Of a DNA stretch of 64,000 bases, positions 32,578-41,767 are shown one piece after another. A program made the translations under genes and the position numbers. The notes beneath the pieces were generated by a model. The model was not told the origin of the DNA, searched no databases, and saw only the letters and a program-made list of their open reading frames with translations. Origin of the DNA: Bradyrhizobium frederickii (GTDB lineage: Bacteria; Pseudomonadota; Alphaproteobacteria; Rhizobiales; Xanthobacteraceae); assembly GCF_004570865.1 (NCBI RefSeq), contig NZ_SPQS01000018.1, forward strand, positions 62,001-126,000, in the 5' to 3' direction. The stretch's first letter is position 1. Each line of letters starts with the position of its first letter.

Positions 32578-33558
32578 TCAAACCGCGTCCGCCCGTAGCA
32601 GCGTGTCCACGGTGATGGTCCCTCGCGCGCGGGAGACGCAGGCGCAGATCTTCTGGTTGCTCTCTTTCTGATGGTCGCTGAAGAAGACGTCGCGATGGTC
32701 GATCTCGCCGTCGACCTCGACCACGTCGATGGCGCAGAGGCCGCATTCGCCGCGCTTGCAGTCGTACATCACGTCGTGGCCGCTGGCGTTGAGCACGTCC
32801 AGCATCGAACGCTCGCGCGGGATTTCCAGCTCGACATTCGAGCCCTTCAAGCGCACACGGAACGCCTCGGTCGGGAGCGTGCCGCTGGAGCCGAAGGTCT
32901 CGTAGCGCAGGTCGGGCAGCGGATGGCCGGCGCCGATCCAGGCATGGCGCGCGGCATCGAGCAGCCGCATCGGGCCGCAGAACAGGGCCAGCGTTGCTTG
33001 CGGCAATGAGGCGAACAGCGCGTCGAGATCGAGCCGCCTGCCTTCGTCGCTCGCATGAACGACGAGGCGATCACCAAGCATCGCGGCGAGCTCGTCGAGA
33101 TAGGCGGCCTCGCGGCGCGAGCGCACCGCATAGTGCAGTCTGACGTCGACCCCGCGGCGCGCCAGCGCCTGCGCCGCGCCGAGGATCGGGGTGATGCCGA
33201 TGCCGCCGGCGATCAGGCAATAGTTCTGCCGCGTCCAGTCCACGGCGAGCAGCGAGGCGGGTTGCGTGATGTCGAGCCGCGCGCCCGGCTGCAACGACCA
33301 CATGTAGCGGGAGCCGCCGCGGGAATCCTCGGCGCGGCGCACCGCAATTCTGAATCCATGCGACGAGGCCTCGCCGACCAGCGAATAGGACCGCGTCTCC
33401 GGCTGGCCGTCAATGGTGACGCTGACATTGATGTGGCTGCCGACCGGATAGGCCGTGACGTCGAGCTGATCCGGCCTGATCAGGAATTCGCGGATGCCGG
33501 GCGCAAGGTCGCGGGTCGAGACGAGCGTTGCAGGAATCCAGGTTTCGATGAAGCGCAT
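32578..33558 (-). CDS. PDR/VanB-family oxidoreductase (reductase partner of Rieske oxygenase)
   Basis: The 326-residue protein is an electron-transfer reductase: an N-terminal FAD/FMN-binding barrel (VGSHINVSVTIDGQPETRSYSL, about residues 40-65), a NADH domain with CLIAGGIGITPILG, and a C-terminal plant-type 2Fe-2S domain with CKRGECGLC and a fourth Cys in KICACVS. It passes electrons from NAD(P)H to the Rieske oxygenase at the other end of the operon. The GntR gene lies between them. The start MRFIETW is preferred; an ATG 15 bases upstream overlaps the regulator stop. Confidence 0.9.
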   Translation of the reverse strand: MRFIETWIPATLVSTRDLAPGIREFLIRPDQLDVTAYPVGSHINVSVTIDGQPETRSYSLVGEASSHGFRIAVRRAEDSRGGSRYMWSLQPGARLDITQPASLLAVDWTRQNYCLIAGGIGITPILGAAQALARRGVDVRLHYAVRSRREAAYLDELAAMLGDRLVVHASDEGRRLDLDALFASLPQATLALFCGPMRLLDAARHAWIGAGHPLPDLRYETFGSSGTLPTEAFRVRLKGSNVELEIPRERSMLDVLNASGHDVMYDCKRGECGLCAIDVVEVDGEIDHRDVFFSDHQKESNQKICACVSRARGTITVDTLLRADAV

Positions 33559-33569
33559 GGTGACTGCCC

Positions 33570-34322
33570 TCAATCGGTTGCGGTCTTGATCAGCGCGAGC
33601 GCCGGCAAGAGGTCGAGATGGGTCCGGTTGCGCAGCGCGAGCCGCAGGTTTCGCACCGCGAGCCGCGCATGCTCGCGCATGACGGCCTCGGCGCGCGCGC
33701 CTTCGCGATTCTCGATGGCGTCGATCACGACGCGATGGTGCTCCTGCCCGATGATCAGGATCTGCTGCGCCTCAGGCAGCGCCGACTGCGCCATCACGAA
33801 GCCGCTGGGGGATGCGAACGGCAGCGCCGAGGCGCGGTCGATCTGGCGGATCAAGGGCGGGCTGCGCGACAATTCGGTGAGCAGCGCGTGGAAGCGCGCG
33901 TTCAGCGTGACATAGGACGAAAACGCTTCGATCGAGATCGGCACCTGGCGCAGCAATTCGTCGATCGCGGCCAGGCACTCCTTCAGCGGCTCGAGCTCGC
34001 GCGCGGAGACGCCGCGCTCGGCCGAGAAGCGCGCGGCGAGACCTTCGAGCGTGCCGCGCAGCTCGATGGAATCGGAGATGTCGCGTTCGGAGAACGCCTT
34101 CACCATGAAGCCGCCGGAGGGAATCGCCTCCAGGAGGCCCTCCTCTTCCAGCCGCACCAGCGCCATGCGCACCGGGGTGCGCGAGGCGCCGGTGGTCTCC
34201 ACCGCCTGCAGCTCGGAGATGCGCTCGCCCGGACGCAAGGCGCCGGACAGGATCTGGTCGCGCAGCGCAAGCTGCGCCTTCACGGTCTGCGAAACGGAGC
34301 GGTCGACCTCGCGCTCGGCCAT
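33570..34322 (-). CDS. GntR-family regulator, FCD type
   Basis: The 250-residue protein has an N-terminal winged helix (RDQILSGALRPGERISELQ ... GASRTPVRMALVRLEEEGLL) and a C-terminal FCD ligand-binding helical domain. It is located between the oxygenase and reductase genes (gap 3 bases to the oxygenase, 11 to the reductase start), so all three are cotranscribed. It resembles VanR-type repressors of vanillate-like aromatic demethylation and probably binds the GTATAC motifs upstream of the operon. Confidence 0.9.
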   Translation of the reverse strand: MAEREVDRSVSQTVKAQLALRDQILSGALRPGERISELQAVETTGASRTPVRMALVRLEEEGLLEAIPSGGFMVKAFSERDISDSIELRGTLEGLAARFSAERGVSARELEPLKECLAAIDELLRQVPISIEAFSSYVTLNARFHALLTELSRSPPLIRQIDRASALPFASPSGFVMAQSALPEAQQILIIGQEHHRVVIDAIENREGARAEAVMREHARLAVRNLRLALRNRTHLDLLPALALIKTATD

Positions 34323-34325
34323 GAC

Positions 34326-35375
34326 CTACTCCGCGGCCTGAAGGCGCTGCGGCGGGCTTTCCTTCGCCACCATCTTGTCGATCAGCTTGCGCGACCACAT
34401 CGCGCCGGCGTCGATGTTGAGGTTGTAGAAGATGCGGTCCGGGTTCTCGTCCATGGCGCGCTGCTGCGCTTCGAGGATCAATTCGTCCTCGCGGAAGATG
34501 CCGGAGACGCCCTCGCGGATCTCGGACGTGATGCGCTGCTCACCGAGCTGGTAGTTGCGCACGAAGGCCCAGAAATAGTGGCAGGTCTTCTCGGTCTCCG
34601 GTGTGATGGTGTTGAGCACGAAGCCGTTGACGCCCTGCGAGCGGTCGCCTTCCGGCGCGCCGGTGCCGGCGGGCGCCACGCCGACGTCGATCGCGATGGT
34701 GCACGGCGCCTCGAAACGGATGATCTGCCAGCGGTCGACGAGGCCGGGCTTGCCGAGTTGCTTGGCCCAGAACGGCGGTGGCTCGATGTTCCGCATCCAG
34801 CGGGTCACCGTGACGGTCTTCTCGCCATGGGTGACGTCGAACGGCGCCTCGGCGACCGCCTCGTTGCCGATCGATGAGCCGTGCACGAAGGTCTCGTGGG
34901 TGAGATCCATCAGATTGTCGAGCACGAGGCGGTAGTCGCATTTGACGTGGATGGTTTTGCCGTCGCCGGCCCAGGCCGGATCGTGATTCCAGTGCATGTC
35001 GGGCACCAGCGCGGGATCGGCCAGCGCGGGATCGCCCATCCAGAGCCAGATGTAGCGGTGACGCTCGACCACGGGATAGGCGCGCACGCAGGCCGACGGG
35101 TTGATGGTCTCCTGCGAAGGCATGAAGGTGCAGCGCCCCTGCGCATTGTACTTCAGGCCGTGATAGCCGCAGACGACGGTGTCGCCTTCGAGCCGGCCCT
35201 TGGACAGCGGCACCAGGCGATGCCAGCAGGCGTCCTCCAGCGCGGCGACCGAGCCGTCGGCCTTGCGATACATCACGACATGCTTGCCGCAGATCGTCCG
35301 CGGCAACAGCGCCGGCTTCACCTCCGCATCCCAGGCAGCGGCGTACCAGGCGTTCATCGGGAAGGGCTTTGTCAT
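34326..35375 (-). CDS. Rieske aromatic oxygenase alpha subunit (VanA-like)
   Basis: The 349-residue enzyme has the Rieske 2Fe-2S motif CWH near residue 50 and CGYHGLKY near residue 69, and the mononuclear iron site in DNLMDLTHETFVHGSS (two His plus an Asp further on). It resembles vanillate O-demethylase oxygenase, which removes methoxy groups from aromatics. The exact substrate is not certain, as many VanA paralogues act on other aromatics. First gene of a three-gene operon with the regulator and reductase. Confidence 0.88.
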   Translation of the reverse strand: MTKPFPMNAWYAAAWDAEVKPALLPRTICGKHVVMYRKADGSVAALEDACWHRLVPLSKGRLEGDTVVCGYHGLKYNAQGRCTFMPSQETINPSACVRAYPVVERHRYIWLWMGDPALADPALVPDMHWNHDPAWAGDGKTIHVKCDYRLVLDNLMDLTHETFVHGSSIGNEAVAEAPFDVTHGEKTVTVTRWMRNIEPPPFWAKQLGKPGLVDRWQIIRFEAPCTIAIDVGVAPAGTGAPEGDRSQGVNGFVLNTITPETEKTCHYFWAFVRNYQLGEQRITSEIREGVSGIFREDELILEAQQRAMDENPDRIFYNLNIDAGAMWSRKLIDKMVAKESPPQRLQAAE

Positions 35376-35406
35376 TGGTCTCACTCCCACGGCTTATGTA
35401 TGCGTT

Positions 35407-35487
35407 ATGTATACATTAACGGAGGATGAGAATCGTTCAAGGGTAAAATGACCCTACCATAATACCAAAATTTAACATGATGTATAC
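35407..35487 (-). promoter_or_regulatory. Promoter and paired GTATAC operators of the VanA-like operon
   Basis: Two palindromes contain GTATAC: ATGTATACAT at 35407-35416 and TGTATACA at 35480-35487, with centres 72 bases apart. This matches the GT-N-AC style of GntR/FadR-type sites. On the minus strand a -35 TTGAAC (35440-35435) and a -10 TAATGT (35418-35413), 16 bases apart, overlap the first site, so regulator binding would block the promoter. A GTATGC half-site lies just downstream of the first palindrome. Confidence 0.68.
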
Positions 35488-35499
35488 AGATAGCGATGT

Positions 35500-35600
35500 C
35501 GTTCCCCGCGAAAGCAGGAATCCAGTACGCCGCGGCGGTCATTGGTTCAGACAATTTCCATCGCGGCGTATTGTGCGGGCGATGACACCTTTTGGTAGGT
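35500..35600. repeat. Palindromic intergenic repeat
   Basis: The arms TACGCCGCG (35526-35534) and CGCGGCGTA (35562-35570) are perfect inverses. The flank CCCGCGAAAGCAGGAATCC resembles another dispersed Bradyrhizobium-type intergenic motif. It separates the van-like operon from pgm. Confidence 0.5.
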
Positions 35601-35646
35601 GAGGCCGTACCTTGGTCGGAACGCGGCACGGCGTTTCGGCTGGGCC

Positions 35647-37293
35647 TTAACCCACGAACACCTTCGCCAGCCCCGCCTGTGCCTCCTCCTGAATCCGCTT
35701 CAAATGCTCGGGACTGCGGAAACTCTCGGCATAGATCTTGTAGACGTCCTCGGTGCCTGACGGTCGAGCCGCAAACCAGCCGAAATCGGTCTCGACCTTG
35801 ATGCCACCGAAGGGCTGGCCGTTGCCGGGCGCCTTGCTCAAGGTGGCGCGGACGGGATCGCCGGCGAGGTCCTTGAGACCGAGCTGCTCGGGCGTGACGG
35901 ACTTCAGGATGGTCTTCTGCGGCCCCGTCGCGGCGACGTCGATGCGGGCGTAATGCGGCACGCCGAACTCGGCGGTGAGGTCGCCGAACAGCTGGCTGGG
36001 ATCGCGGCCGGTCTTGGCCATGATCTCGGCAGCGAGCAGGCCGAGGATGACGCCGTCCTTGTCGGTGCTCCACACCGTGCCGTCGCGGCGCAGGAACGAG
36101 GCGCCCGCACTCTCCTCGCCGCCGAAGCCGAAGCCGCCGGTGAGCAGGCCGTCGACGAACCATTTGAAGCCGACCGGCGTCTCGACCAGCTTGCGGCCGA
36201 GCTTCCTGGCGACGCGGTCGATGATCGAGCTCGACACCACGGTCTTGCCGATCGCGGCGTCCCTGCTCCAGTTCGGACGGTGCGCGAACAGGTAGGAGAT
36301 CGCGGTGGCCAGATAATGGTTCGGATTCATCAGGCCGCCGGATCGGGTCACGATGCCGTGGCGGTCGGCATCGGTGTCGTTGGCAAAGGCGACGTCGAAG
36401 CGGTCGCGCATCCCGATCAGGCTCGCCATCGCGTAAGGAGAGGAGCAGTCCATGCGGATCTTGCCGTCCCAATCCACCGTCATGAAGCGGAAGGTTGGAT
36501 CGATCGCCTCGTTCACCACGATGGCCTTCAGGCCGTAGCGCTCGATGATCGGATGCCAATAGTGCACGGCGGCGCCGCCGAGTGGGTCGATGCCGATCTT
36601 GATGCCGGCGGATTTGACGAGCTCGAGATCGACGACGTTGCCGAGATCGGCGACATAGGGTGTGATGAAGTCGGTGGCGCGGACGTTCGATGATTTCAGC
36701 GCCTTGGCATAGTCCATGCGCTTGACGCCCTTGAGAGCGTCGGCGAGATAGGCATTGGCGCGCTTCTCGACCACGCCCGTGACATCGGTATCGGCCGGGC
36801 CGCCATGCGGCGGATTGTATTTGTAGCCGCCATCGTCCGGCGGGTTGTGCGAGGGCGTAATGACGACGCCGTCGGCAAGGCCGCCGGTGCGGCCCTTGTT
36901 GTAGGTCAGGATCGCGTGCGAGATCACCGGCGTCGGCGTGTAGCCGCCGTCCTTGTCGATCATGACGTCGACGCCGTTGGCGGCGAACACCTCGACGGCG
37001 CTGACCAGCGCCGGCTCGGCCAGGGCGTGGGTGTCAATGCCGATGAAGAGCGGGCCGGTCAGCCCCTTTTCCTTTCGATAGTCGCAGATCGCCTGCGTGG
37101 TCGCGAGGATGTGGCCTTCGTTGAAAGTGTTCTTGAACGAGGTGCCGCGATGGCCGGAGGTGCCGAACGCCACGCGCTGCGCGGGATCGGAGGCATCGGG
37201 CTTGCCGGCGAAGTAGGCCGTCACCAGCCGCGGAATATTAGTGAGTGCGTCCGGCGAAGCCTGCTTGCCCGCCGCGGGATGAACATCAGCCAC
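35647..37293 (-). CDS. pgm: Phosphoglucomutase (alpha-D-glucose specific)
   Basis: The 548-residue enzyme interconverts glucose-1-phosphate and glucose-6-phosphate, matching the E. coli Pgm length (546). The active-site phosphoserine loop is VITPSHNPPDDGG, the metal loop is NDTDADRHG, and the sugar loop is FGGEESAGASFLRRDG; ARPSGTEDVYKIYAESF closes the phosphate-binding site. The start is GTG with GAGGA about eight bases upstream; it fits the E. coli N-terminus better than the extra 24 codons upstream. Its product is a precursor of UDP-glucose for polysaccharides made nearby, but linkage is inference. Confidence 0.95.
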   Translation of the reverse strand: MADVHPAAGKQASPDALTNIPRLVTAYFAGKPDASDPAQRVAFGTSGHRGTSFKNTFNEGHILATTQAICDYRKEKGLTGPLFIGIDTHALAEPALVSAVEVFAANGVDVMIDKDGGYTPTPVISHAILTYNKGRTGGLADGVVITPSHNPPDDGGYKYNPPHGGPADTDVTGVVEKRANAYLADALKGVKRMDYAKALKSSNVRATDFITPYVADLGNVVDLELVKSAGIKIGIDPLGGAAVHYWHPIIERYGLKAIVVNEAIDPTFRFMTVDWDGKIRMDCSSPYAMASLIGMRDRFDVAFANDTDADRHGIVTRSGGLMNPNHYLATAISYLFAHRPNWSRDAAIGKTVVSSSIIDRVARKLGRKLVETPVGFKWFVDGLLTGGFGFGGEESAGASFLRRDGTVWSTDKDGVILGLLAAEIMAKTGRDPSQLFGDLTAEFGVPHYARIDVAATGPQKTILKSVTPEQLGLKDLAGDPVRATLSKAPGNGQPFGGIKVETDFGWFAARPSGTEDVYKIYAESFRSPEHLKRIQEEAQAGLAKVFVG

Positions 37294-37513
37294 TGGAAGA
37301 TCCTCGTTCTGTCGCAACAGAGATAGCGGAGCACCATAACCGGGCTCGCGCCGAGGGCACAACACGCGCGACGGGGCAGGCGTTCCCAGCGGCTTACCGG
37401 AGCCGGCATGAGCGGAGCGATATGCGGGACCGTCTGCCCCGGATGTCGCGTCGCTGATCCGCGCTACGGGATCGTGCTATGCTCCACGGCAACGAAGCCC
37501 GTCGAATCGTTCC

Positions 37514-38650
37514 ATGGCTCTCCTGCGCAAGCTGCTTCTGCTGATCGCCGGCCTCGTCGCGGCGGTGGCGCCGGCGCGCGCCGCGGAGTTCTACACCGAG
37601 GACCTGCGCATCCCCATGGCCGAGGCGGGGCCGCAGGGGCTCGAGGCCTTTCTGGTCCGTCCGGCGGGAGCGAAGCGCTATCCGCTGGCGCTGCTGAGCC
37701 ACGGCTCGCCGCGCAGCTTCGACGACCGCGCGACGATGTCCGCGCACAAATATTACGGCATCGCGCTGGAATATGCCCGGCGCGGCTTTGCGGCGCTGAT
37801 CGTGATGCGGCGCGGCTACGGCACCTCGCCCGGCGGACGCGTCGACAGCGTCGGCGGTTGCGCGAAGGCCGCTTACTTGCCCGCAGCCACGGTCGCGGTT
37901 GCCGATCTGCGCGCCGCGATCGATGCGATGGCGCGCCGGGCTGATGTGACGACGTCGGGCATGATCGCGGCCGGCCATTCCGCCGGCGGGCTCGCAACCA
38001 TCGCGCTCACCGCGCAGGCCCCGCCCGGTCTCGTCGCCGCGATCAACTTCGCCGGCGGCCGCGGCTCGCGCGACGACGACGACGTCTGCAATCCGAACGG
38101 GCTGGTGCAGGCTTTCACCGCCTTCGGCAAGACCTCGCGCGTGCCGACGCTCTGGGTCTATGCGGCGAACGATTCCTACTTCGGCCCCGAGCTCGCGCGC
38201 CGCCTCCATGACGGGTTTCGCGCCGGTGGCGGCAACGCGACATTCGTCGCGGCGCCGGCTTACGGCGACGACGGTCACTATCTCTATTCGGTGGCGGGCC
38301 GTCCGCAATGGACGCCCTATGTCGACGCCTTCCTGCGCGAGCGCGCCCTCGTTGGCCGCGACGTCCTGAGCCCGCCCGATTCCTTGCCGCCGCCGCGCCA
38401 GCTCAACGAGACCGCGCGGGCCGAGTTCGCGCGCTATCTCGCCAACATGCAGCCGCACAAGGCTTTCGCGGTGTCGCCGAACGGCGGCTACGGCTGGCGC
38501 GCGGGACGCAGCACGGCCGACGAGGCCCAGCGCGACTCGCTCGCCGCCTGCCTGAAATGGTCGCCTACCTGCACGCTCTATGCGATCGACGACCACTTGG
38601 CCGACCCGTCGCAGACGACCCCCACGGATCAGAGCGCCCGCGCGCGCTAG
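37514..38650 (+). CDS. Exported alpha/beta hydrolase with C-terminal small domain
   Basis: The 378-residue protein has a signal peptide (cleavage after ARAA, about residue 24), then an alpha/beta hydrolase fold. The nucleophile elbow is AAGHSAGGLAT (Ser about 157), the acid is probably in YAANDSYFGP, and the His is in GDDGHYLYS. The last 60 residues (AFAVSPNGGYGWRAGRS, then DSLAACLKWSPTCTLYAIDD) look like a separate small domain with a Cys pair, similar to the DUF4189-type pattern. It probably cleaves an ester or peptide in the periplasm. Confidence 0.8.
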   Translation: MALLRKLLLLIAGLVAAVAPARAAEFYTEDLRIPMAEAGPQGLEAFLVRPAGAKRYPLALLSHGSPRSFDDRATMSAHKYYGIALEYARRGFAALIVMRRGYGTSPGGRVDSVGGCAKAAYLPAATVAVADLRAAIDAMARRADVTTSGMIAAGHSAGGLATIALTAQAPPGLVAAINFAGGRGSRDDDDVCNPNGLVQAFTAFGKTSRVPTLWVYAANDSYFGPELARRLHDGFRAGGGNATFVAAPAYGDDGHYLYSVAGRPQWTPYVDAFLRERALVGRDVLSPPDSLPPPRQLNETARAEFARYLANMQPHKAFAVSPNGGYGWRAGRSTADEAQRDSLAACLKWSPTCTLYAIDDHLADPSQTTPTDQSARAR

Positions 38651-38699
38651 TCGCCGCGCGGGAGCCGGTTTGTTAACTCCGGCGCTCTATGACGGAGCG

Positions 38700-39464
38700 A
38701 TGTTGTGGCATCGGGCAGGCTTACATCTTTGCGCGACGTGGCGAACCGTGGCGGTCGCCCTGCTGGTGTCGGCCCCGCTCTGCGCGCACGCCGCAGACGG
38801 CAACACGGAGCTCGGCGCAGGCGAAACGCCGTCATCCCGGGCCCTGATCCGGAAGATCATCGAGAGAGAGACCGCAAGCACCAATTTGCCGGCCGATATC
38901 GCCGAAGCGGTCGTCTTCGTCGAAAGCGGCTACAATTCGGCCGTCATCGGCAGCGTCGGCGAGATCGGCCTGATGCAGGTCCGGCCCGAGACGGCGGCGA
39001 TGCTGGGATTTCGGGGCAGCGAGGCGGAACTCGCCGAACCCGACATCAACATCCATTATGGGGTGCTTTATCTCAGCCAGGCCTGGCGTCTGGCCGGCGG
39101 GGACATCTGCCGCGCTCTCATGAAATACCGGGCCGGCCATGGCGAGGAAGCGATGACGCCGCGGTCGCAGGTCTATTGCAACCGGGCTCGCAACCGCCTT
39201 GCCGCCATGAATTCGACCTTGGCCGGAGCCGAAGCGACGGCTGTTCCGGATCCGGCGCCCCCGATCGCGGCTGCGGCTGCGGCTGTGGCTCCGGCAAAGC
39301 CGGCGAGCCGCCCGAAGGTGTCGGTGCAACCCAAAGCTGTCTATGCCCGCTATCGACAAGGCACCGCGGCCGCCAGCCGCGCCTATTGGGCGGCCCACGA
39401 GGCCAAGGTCAGCCAGATCAAGGCTCGCATCGCGGCGAAATGGAAGCGCGTCGCATCACGTTGA
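38700..39464 (+). CDS. Lytic transglycosylase (SLT-type), exported
   Basis: The 254-residue protein has a signal peptide (cleavage near AHAA) and a lysozyme-like SLT domain. The catalytic Glu is in VVFVESGYNSAVIGSVGEIGL, the classical ES motif with GLMQV after it; YLSQAWRLAGGDICRALMKYRAG completes the fold. It cuts peptidoglycan glycan strands. A Pro/Ala-rich linker and a basic C-terminal tail (KIKARIAAKWKRV-like) follow. Start MLWHRAG was chosen to give a signal peptide. It converges with the response regulator gene. Confidence 0.85.
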   Translation: MLWHRAGLHLCATWRTVAVALLVSAPLCAHAADGNTELGAGETPSSRALIRKIIERETASTNLPADIAEAVVFVESGYNSAVIGSVGEIGLMQVRPETAAMLGFRGSEAELAEPDINIHYGVLYLSQAWRLAGGDICRALMKYRAGHGEEAMTPRSQVYCNRARNRLAAMNSTLAGAEATAVPDPAPPIAAAAAAVAPAKPASRPKVSVQPKAVYARYRQGTAAASRAYWAAHEAKVSQIKARIAAKWKRVASR

Positions 39465-39473
39465 AGCGATGCC

Positions 39474-40331
39474 CTACAGCCGCTCGCTGAGCGCGAGCCT
39501 GTAGCCGACGCCGGTCACGGTCGCGATCACGGGCGTGCCGCTGCCGATGAGCTTGCGGCGCAGCCGCGCCACCAGCGCGTCGACCGTGCGGATGTCGACC
39601 TCGGCCTGGCGGTTGCTGACGACTTCGATCAGATAGTCGCGACTGAGCGGCCGTCCGTCGGCGCCGACGAGCGCGGCGAGCAGATCGAACTCGGCGCGCG
39701 TCAGCGCCACCGGCTTACCGTCGCTGCCGAGCAATTCGCGCCGGGTCAGGTCGATGATCCAGTCGCCGAAGGCGATCGAATTGTGGTTGCGCGCCGCCTT
39801 GCGGTCGAGCGAGCGCCGCCGCAGCACGCTGCGGGCGCGCGCGAGCAGATCGCGCAGATTGATCGGCTTGGTGACGTAATGGTCGCCGGCGATCTCGAGG
39901 CCGAGGATGCGATCGACGTCGGTGTCGCGGCGCGTCACGAAGATGATGCCGGCGTTGCTGGTCGCCTGGATCTCCTTGGCGAGCTCGAAGCCGTCGCCGT
40001 CGGGCAGCTGCACGTCGAGGAAGATGAGATCGGTGCGACCGCGCAGCGCCTGCCGGCATTCCGCGCAGGAGCCGGCGCCGACGACGTCGAAATTGTTGTC
40101 GCTGAAATAGCCGACCAGCATGGTCCGCGTCACCGGATCGTCCTCGACGACGATCAGCCGCTCGCGGCCGGCCGGACGCAATTCCCGAGGTGCGGAATCA
40201 ACCGCGGTCTTGGGTGTCCGGTCTGCTTGCGGCCCGCCTTGGATGGCCTGCGGCCCGACCTGGATGGCCTGCGGCCGGCCTTGGAAATTCAAGCCGCCGC
40301 GCAATGCGCTGTCATGTGAACGAACAGTCAC
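39474..40331 (-). CDS. OmpR-type response regulator
   Basis: The 285-residue protein has a receiver domain (about 60-175) with the phospho-acceptor in LIFLDVQLPDGDG and the conserved Lys in YVTKPINL, followed by a winged-helix DNA-binding domain (VALTRAEFDLLAALV ... TVDALVARLRRKL ... GVGYRLAL). It resembles the TorR/OmpR branch. No sensor kinase gene is adjacent. The start is a GTG with GGGAGG about 12 bases upstream; a more upstream ATG would add 21 residues. The N-terminal tail holds three 7-residue repeats coded by 21-bp tandem repeats. Confidence 0.9.
   Translation of the reverse strand: MTVRSHDSALRGGLNFQGRPQAIQVGPQAIQGGPQADRTPKTAVDSAPRELRPAGRERLIVVEDDPVTRTMLVGYFSDNNFDVVGAGSCAECRQALRGRTDLIFLDVQLPDGDGFELAKEIQATSNAGIIFVTRRDTDVDRILGLEIAGDHYVTKPINLRDLLARARSVLRRRSLDRKAARNHNSIAFGDWIIDLTRRELLGSDGKPVALTRAEFDLLAALVGADGRPLSRDYLIEVVSNRQAEVDIRTVDALVARLRRKLIGSGTPVIATVTGVGYRLALSERL
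40225..40287. repeat. Three 21-bp tandem repeats inside the response regulator tail
   Basis: Copies begin at 40225, 40246 and 40267, with a shared GC.TGCGGCC core and a few changes. They encode the seven-residue units GRPQAIQ, VGPQAIQ and GGPQADR in frame, so copy number can change without frameshift. They lie before the receiver domain. Confidence 0.75.
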
Positions 40332-40606
40332 GACTTGCTCGAGCCTCCCGAAATTAACCGCCTGAGTATTAGGCGCCTTGCGACGCGCAAACAATATTGG
40401 TCATGGTCTTGACGCATTAAGTATGAATTGGCCCACAATTCTCATTCGGCGCATCAAAGCGCAGGAGAGCCGCTGCCGTGGCGAGCGGTCCCGCACTTTC
40501 GCCGCAGGACCCCCGCCGGTTAACGTAAAGAAAGCCTTCGGCTTCGGAAAGCCCTCCTGCGCCTCTATTGTCTGGCCTGCACAATGAGAACCACGGAGCA
40601 GGCGTG

Positions 40607-41767
40607 ATGCAGGAGCAGACCCGATTGGCTGCCGGCCGAACCGAACTGGGCACCCTGCCAGTCGCTCGGTCGCACACGCTCGACCTGCTGCGCGGCTTCG
40701 CCATCGCCGGCGTGATGGCGATCCACGTCTCGCAGGCATTTCCGTCGAACATCCGCCCCGTCGATTTCGCCTTCATGTGCGGCTGGACCGGCGTCAACGT
40801 GTTCTACTTCGTCAGCGCCATGACGATGTGCTTGATGTGGACGCAGCGCAGCGGCGAGACGAATCCGACCCGCAAGTTCTATATCCGGCGCTTCCTTCGC
40901 ATCGCGCCGCTGTTCTGGCTCGCGATCCCGATCTACCTCGCCATCAACGGCACCGGGCCGAGCGACAATGCGCCTGGCGGCATCGGGCCGGTTCAAGTGA
41001 TCCTGACCGCGACGTTCCTGCACGGCTTCTGGCCGGACAGCGTCAACAGCGTGGTGCCCGGCGACTGGTCGATCGCGGCGGAGATGACCTTCTATCTCGT
41101 CTTCCCGCTTCTGATCACCGCGTTCGGGTCGCGCCGTCATCTCTATCTCGCGCTGGCGATCGTGCTGCATCTCGTCAATGTCTGCCTGTTCAAACCGTGG
41201 GCCTTCGCGCTGTTCTCGGCCTATTACGGTCCCGGCCACGAGGGGTTCGTCTGGACCACGCTGCATCTCAGCTTTTTGAACCAGCTTCCGGTGTTCCTGA
41301 TCGGATGCGCGCTGTTCTTCTCGCTGCGCGACGGCTTCACCAGATCCGACGCCGCGATCTTCGCCGTCTTCATCGCGCTGTCCTTCGTCGCCGACCGCGC
41401 CACCGGCTCGCATGAACTCAACTATCTCATGATCAATCTCGTGCTCGCCGCGCTGGTGACAGGTTGCATCAAGCTTGCCGTCCGCTTCCAGCCGCTCGAA
41501 GCGCTCGGCCGCAATTCCTATTCGATGTACCTGTCGCACTTCGCGGTGATCGATGGCCTGCGTCAGCTCTGGCCGCTCGCGGACGGGCTGATCTCACTGC
41601 TCATCGCCTATGCCGTCACCGCCACGCTGAGCTATCTCGTCGCCCGCGCGACATGGCATCTGGTCGAACGGCGCGCGCAGGACCTGGCGCATCGCCTGAC
41701 AATGGCGCGGTCGGACCGGTCAAGCCTCCGGCCAGCCATCGCCGCCACTGCGGCCGGCATAGGCTGA
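40607..41767 (+). CDS. Family-3 acyltransferase
   Basis: The 386-residue polytopic protein has about ten membrane segments and the AT3 signature SHTLDLLRGFAIAGVMAIH, with the conserved Arg and the catalytic-type His. RRFLRIAPLFWL and YSMYLSHFAVI also fit. Members add acetyl or other acyl groups to sugars on exported glycans. It is not next to other glycan genes, but the polysaccharide cluster begins 2.1 kb to the right. Start MQEQTRL is chosen; GTG one codon before and a TTG further up are possible. Confidence 0.87.
   Translation: MQEQTRLAAGRTELGTLPVARSHTLDLLRGFAIAGVMAIHVSQAFPSNIRPVDFAFMCGWTGVNVFYFVSAMTMCLMWTQRSGETNPTRKFYIRRFLRIAPLFWLAIPIYLAINGTGPSDNAPGGIGPVQVILTATFLHGFWPDSVNSVVPGDWSIAAEMTFYLVFPLLITAFGSRRHLYLALAIVLHLVNVCLFKPWAFALFSAYYGPGHEGFVWTTLHLSFLNQLPVFLIGCALFFSLRDGFTRSDAAIFAVFIALSFVADRATGSHELNYLMINLVLAALVTGCIKLAVRFQPLEALGRNSYSMYLSHFAVIDGLRQLWPLADGLISLLIAYAVTATLSYLVARATWHLVERRAQDLAHRLTMARSDRSSLRPAIAATAAGIG

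Noticed and set aside
40225..40287. Possible CRISPR or microsatellite at the 21-bp repeats
   Set aside because: Only three contiguous in-frame copies without spacers; it is coding tandem repeat.
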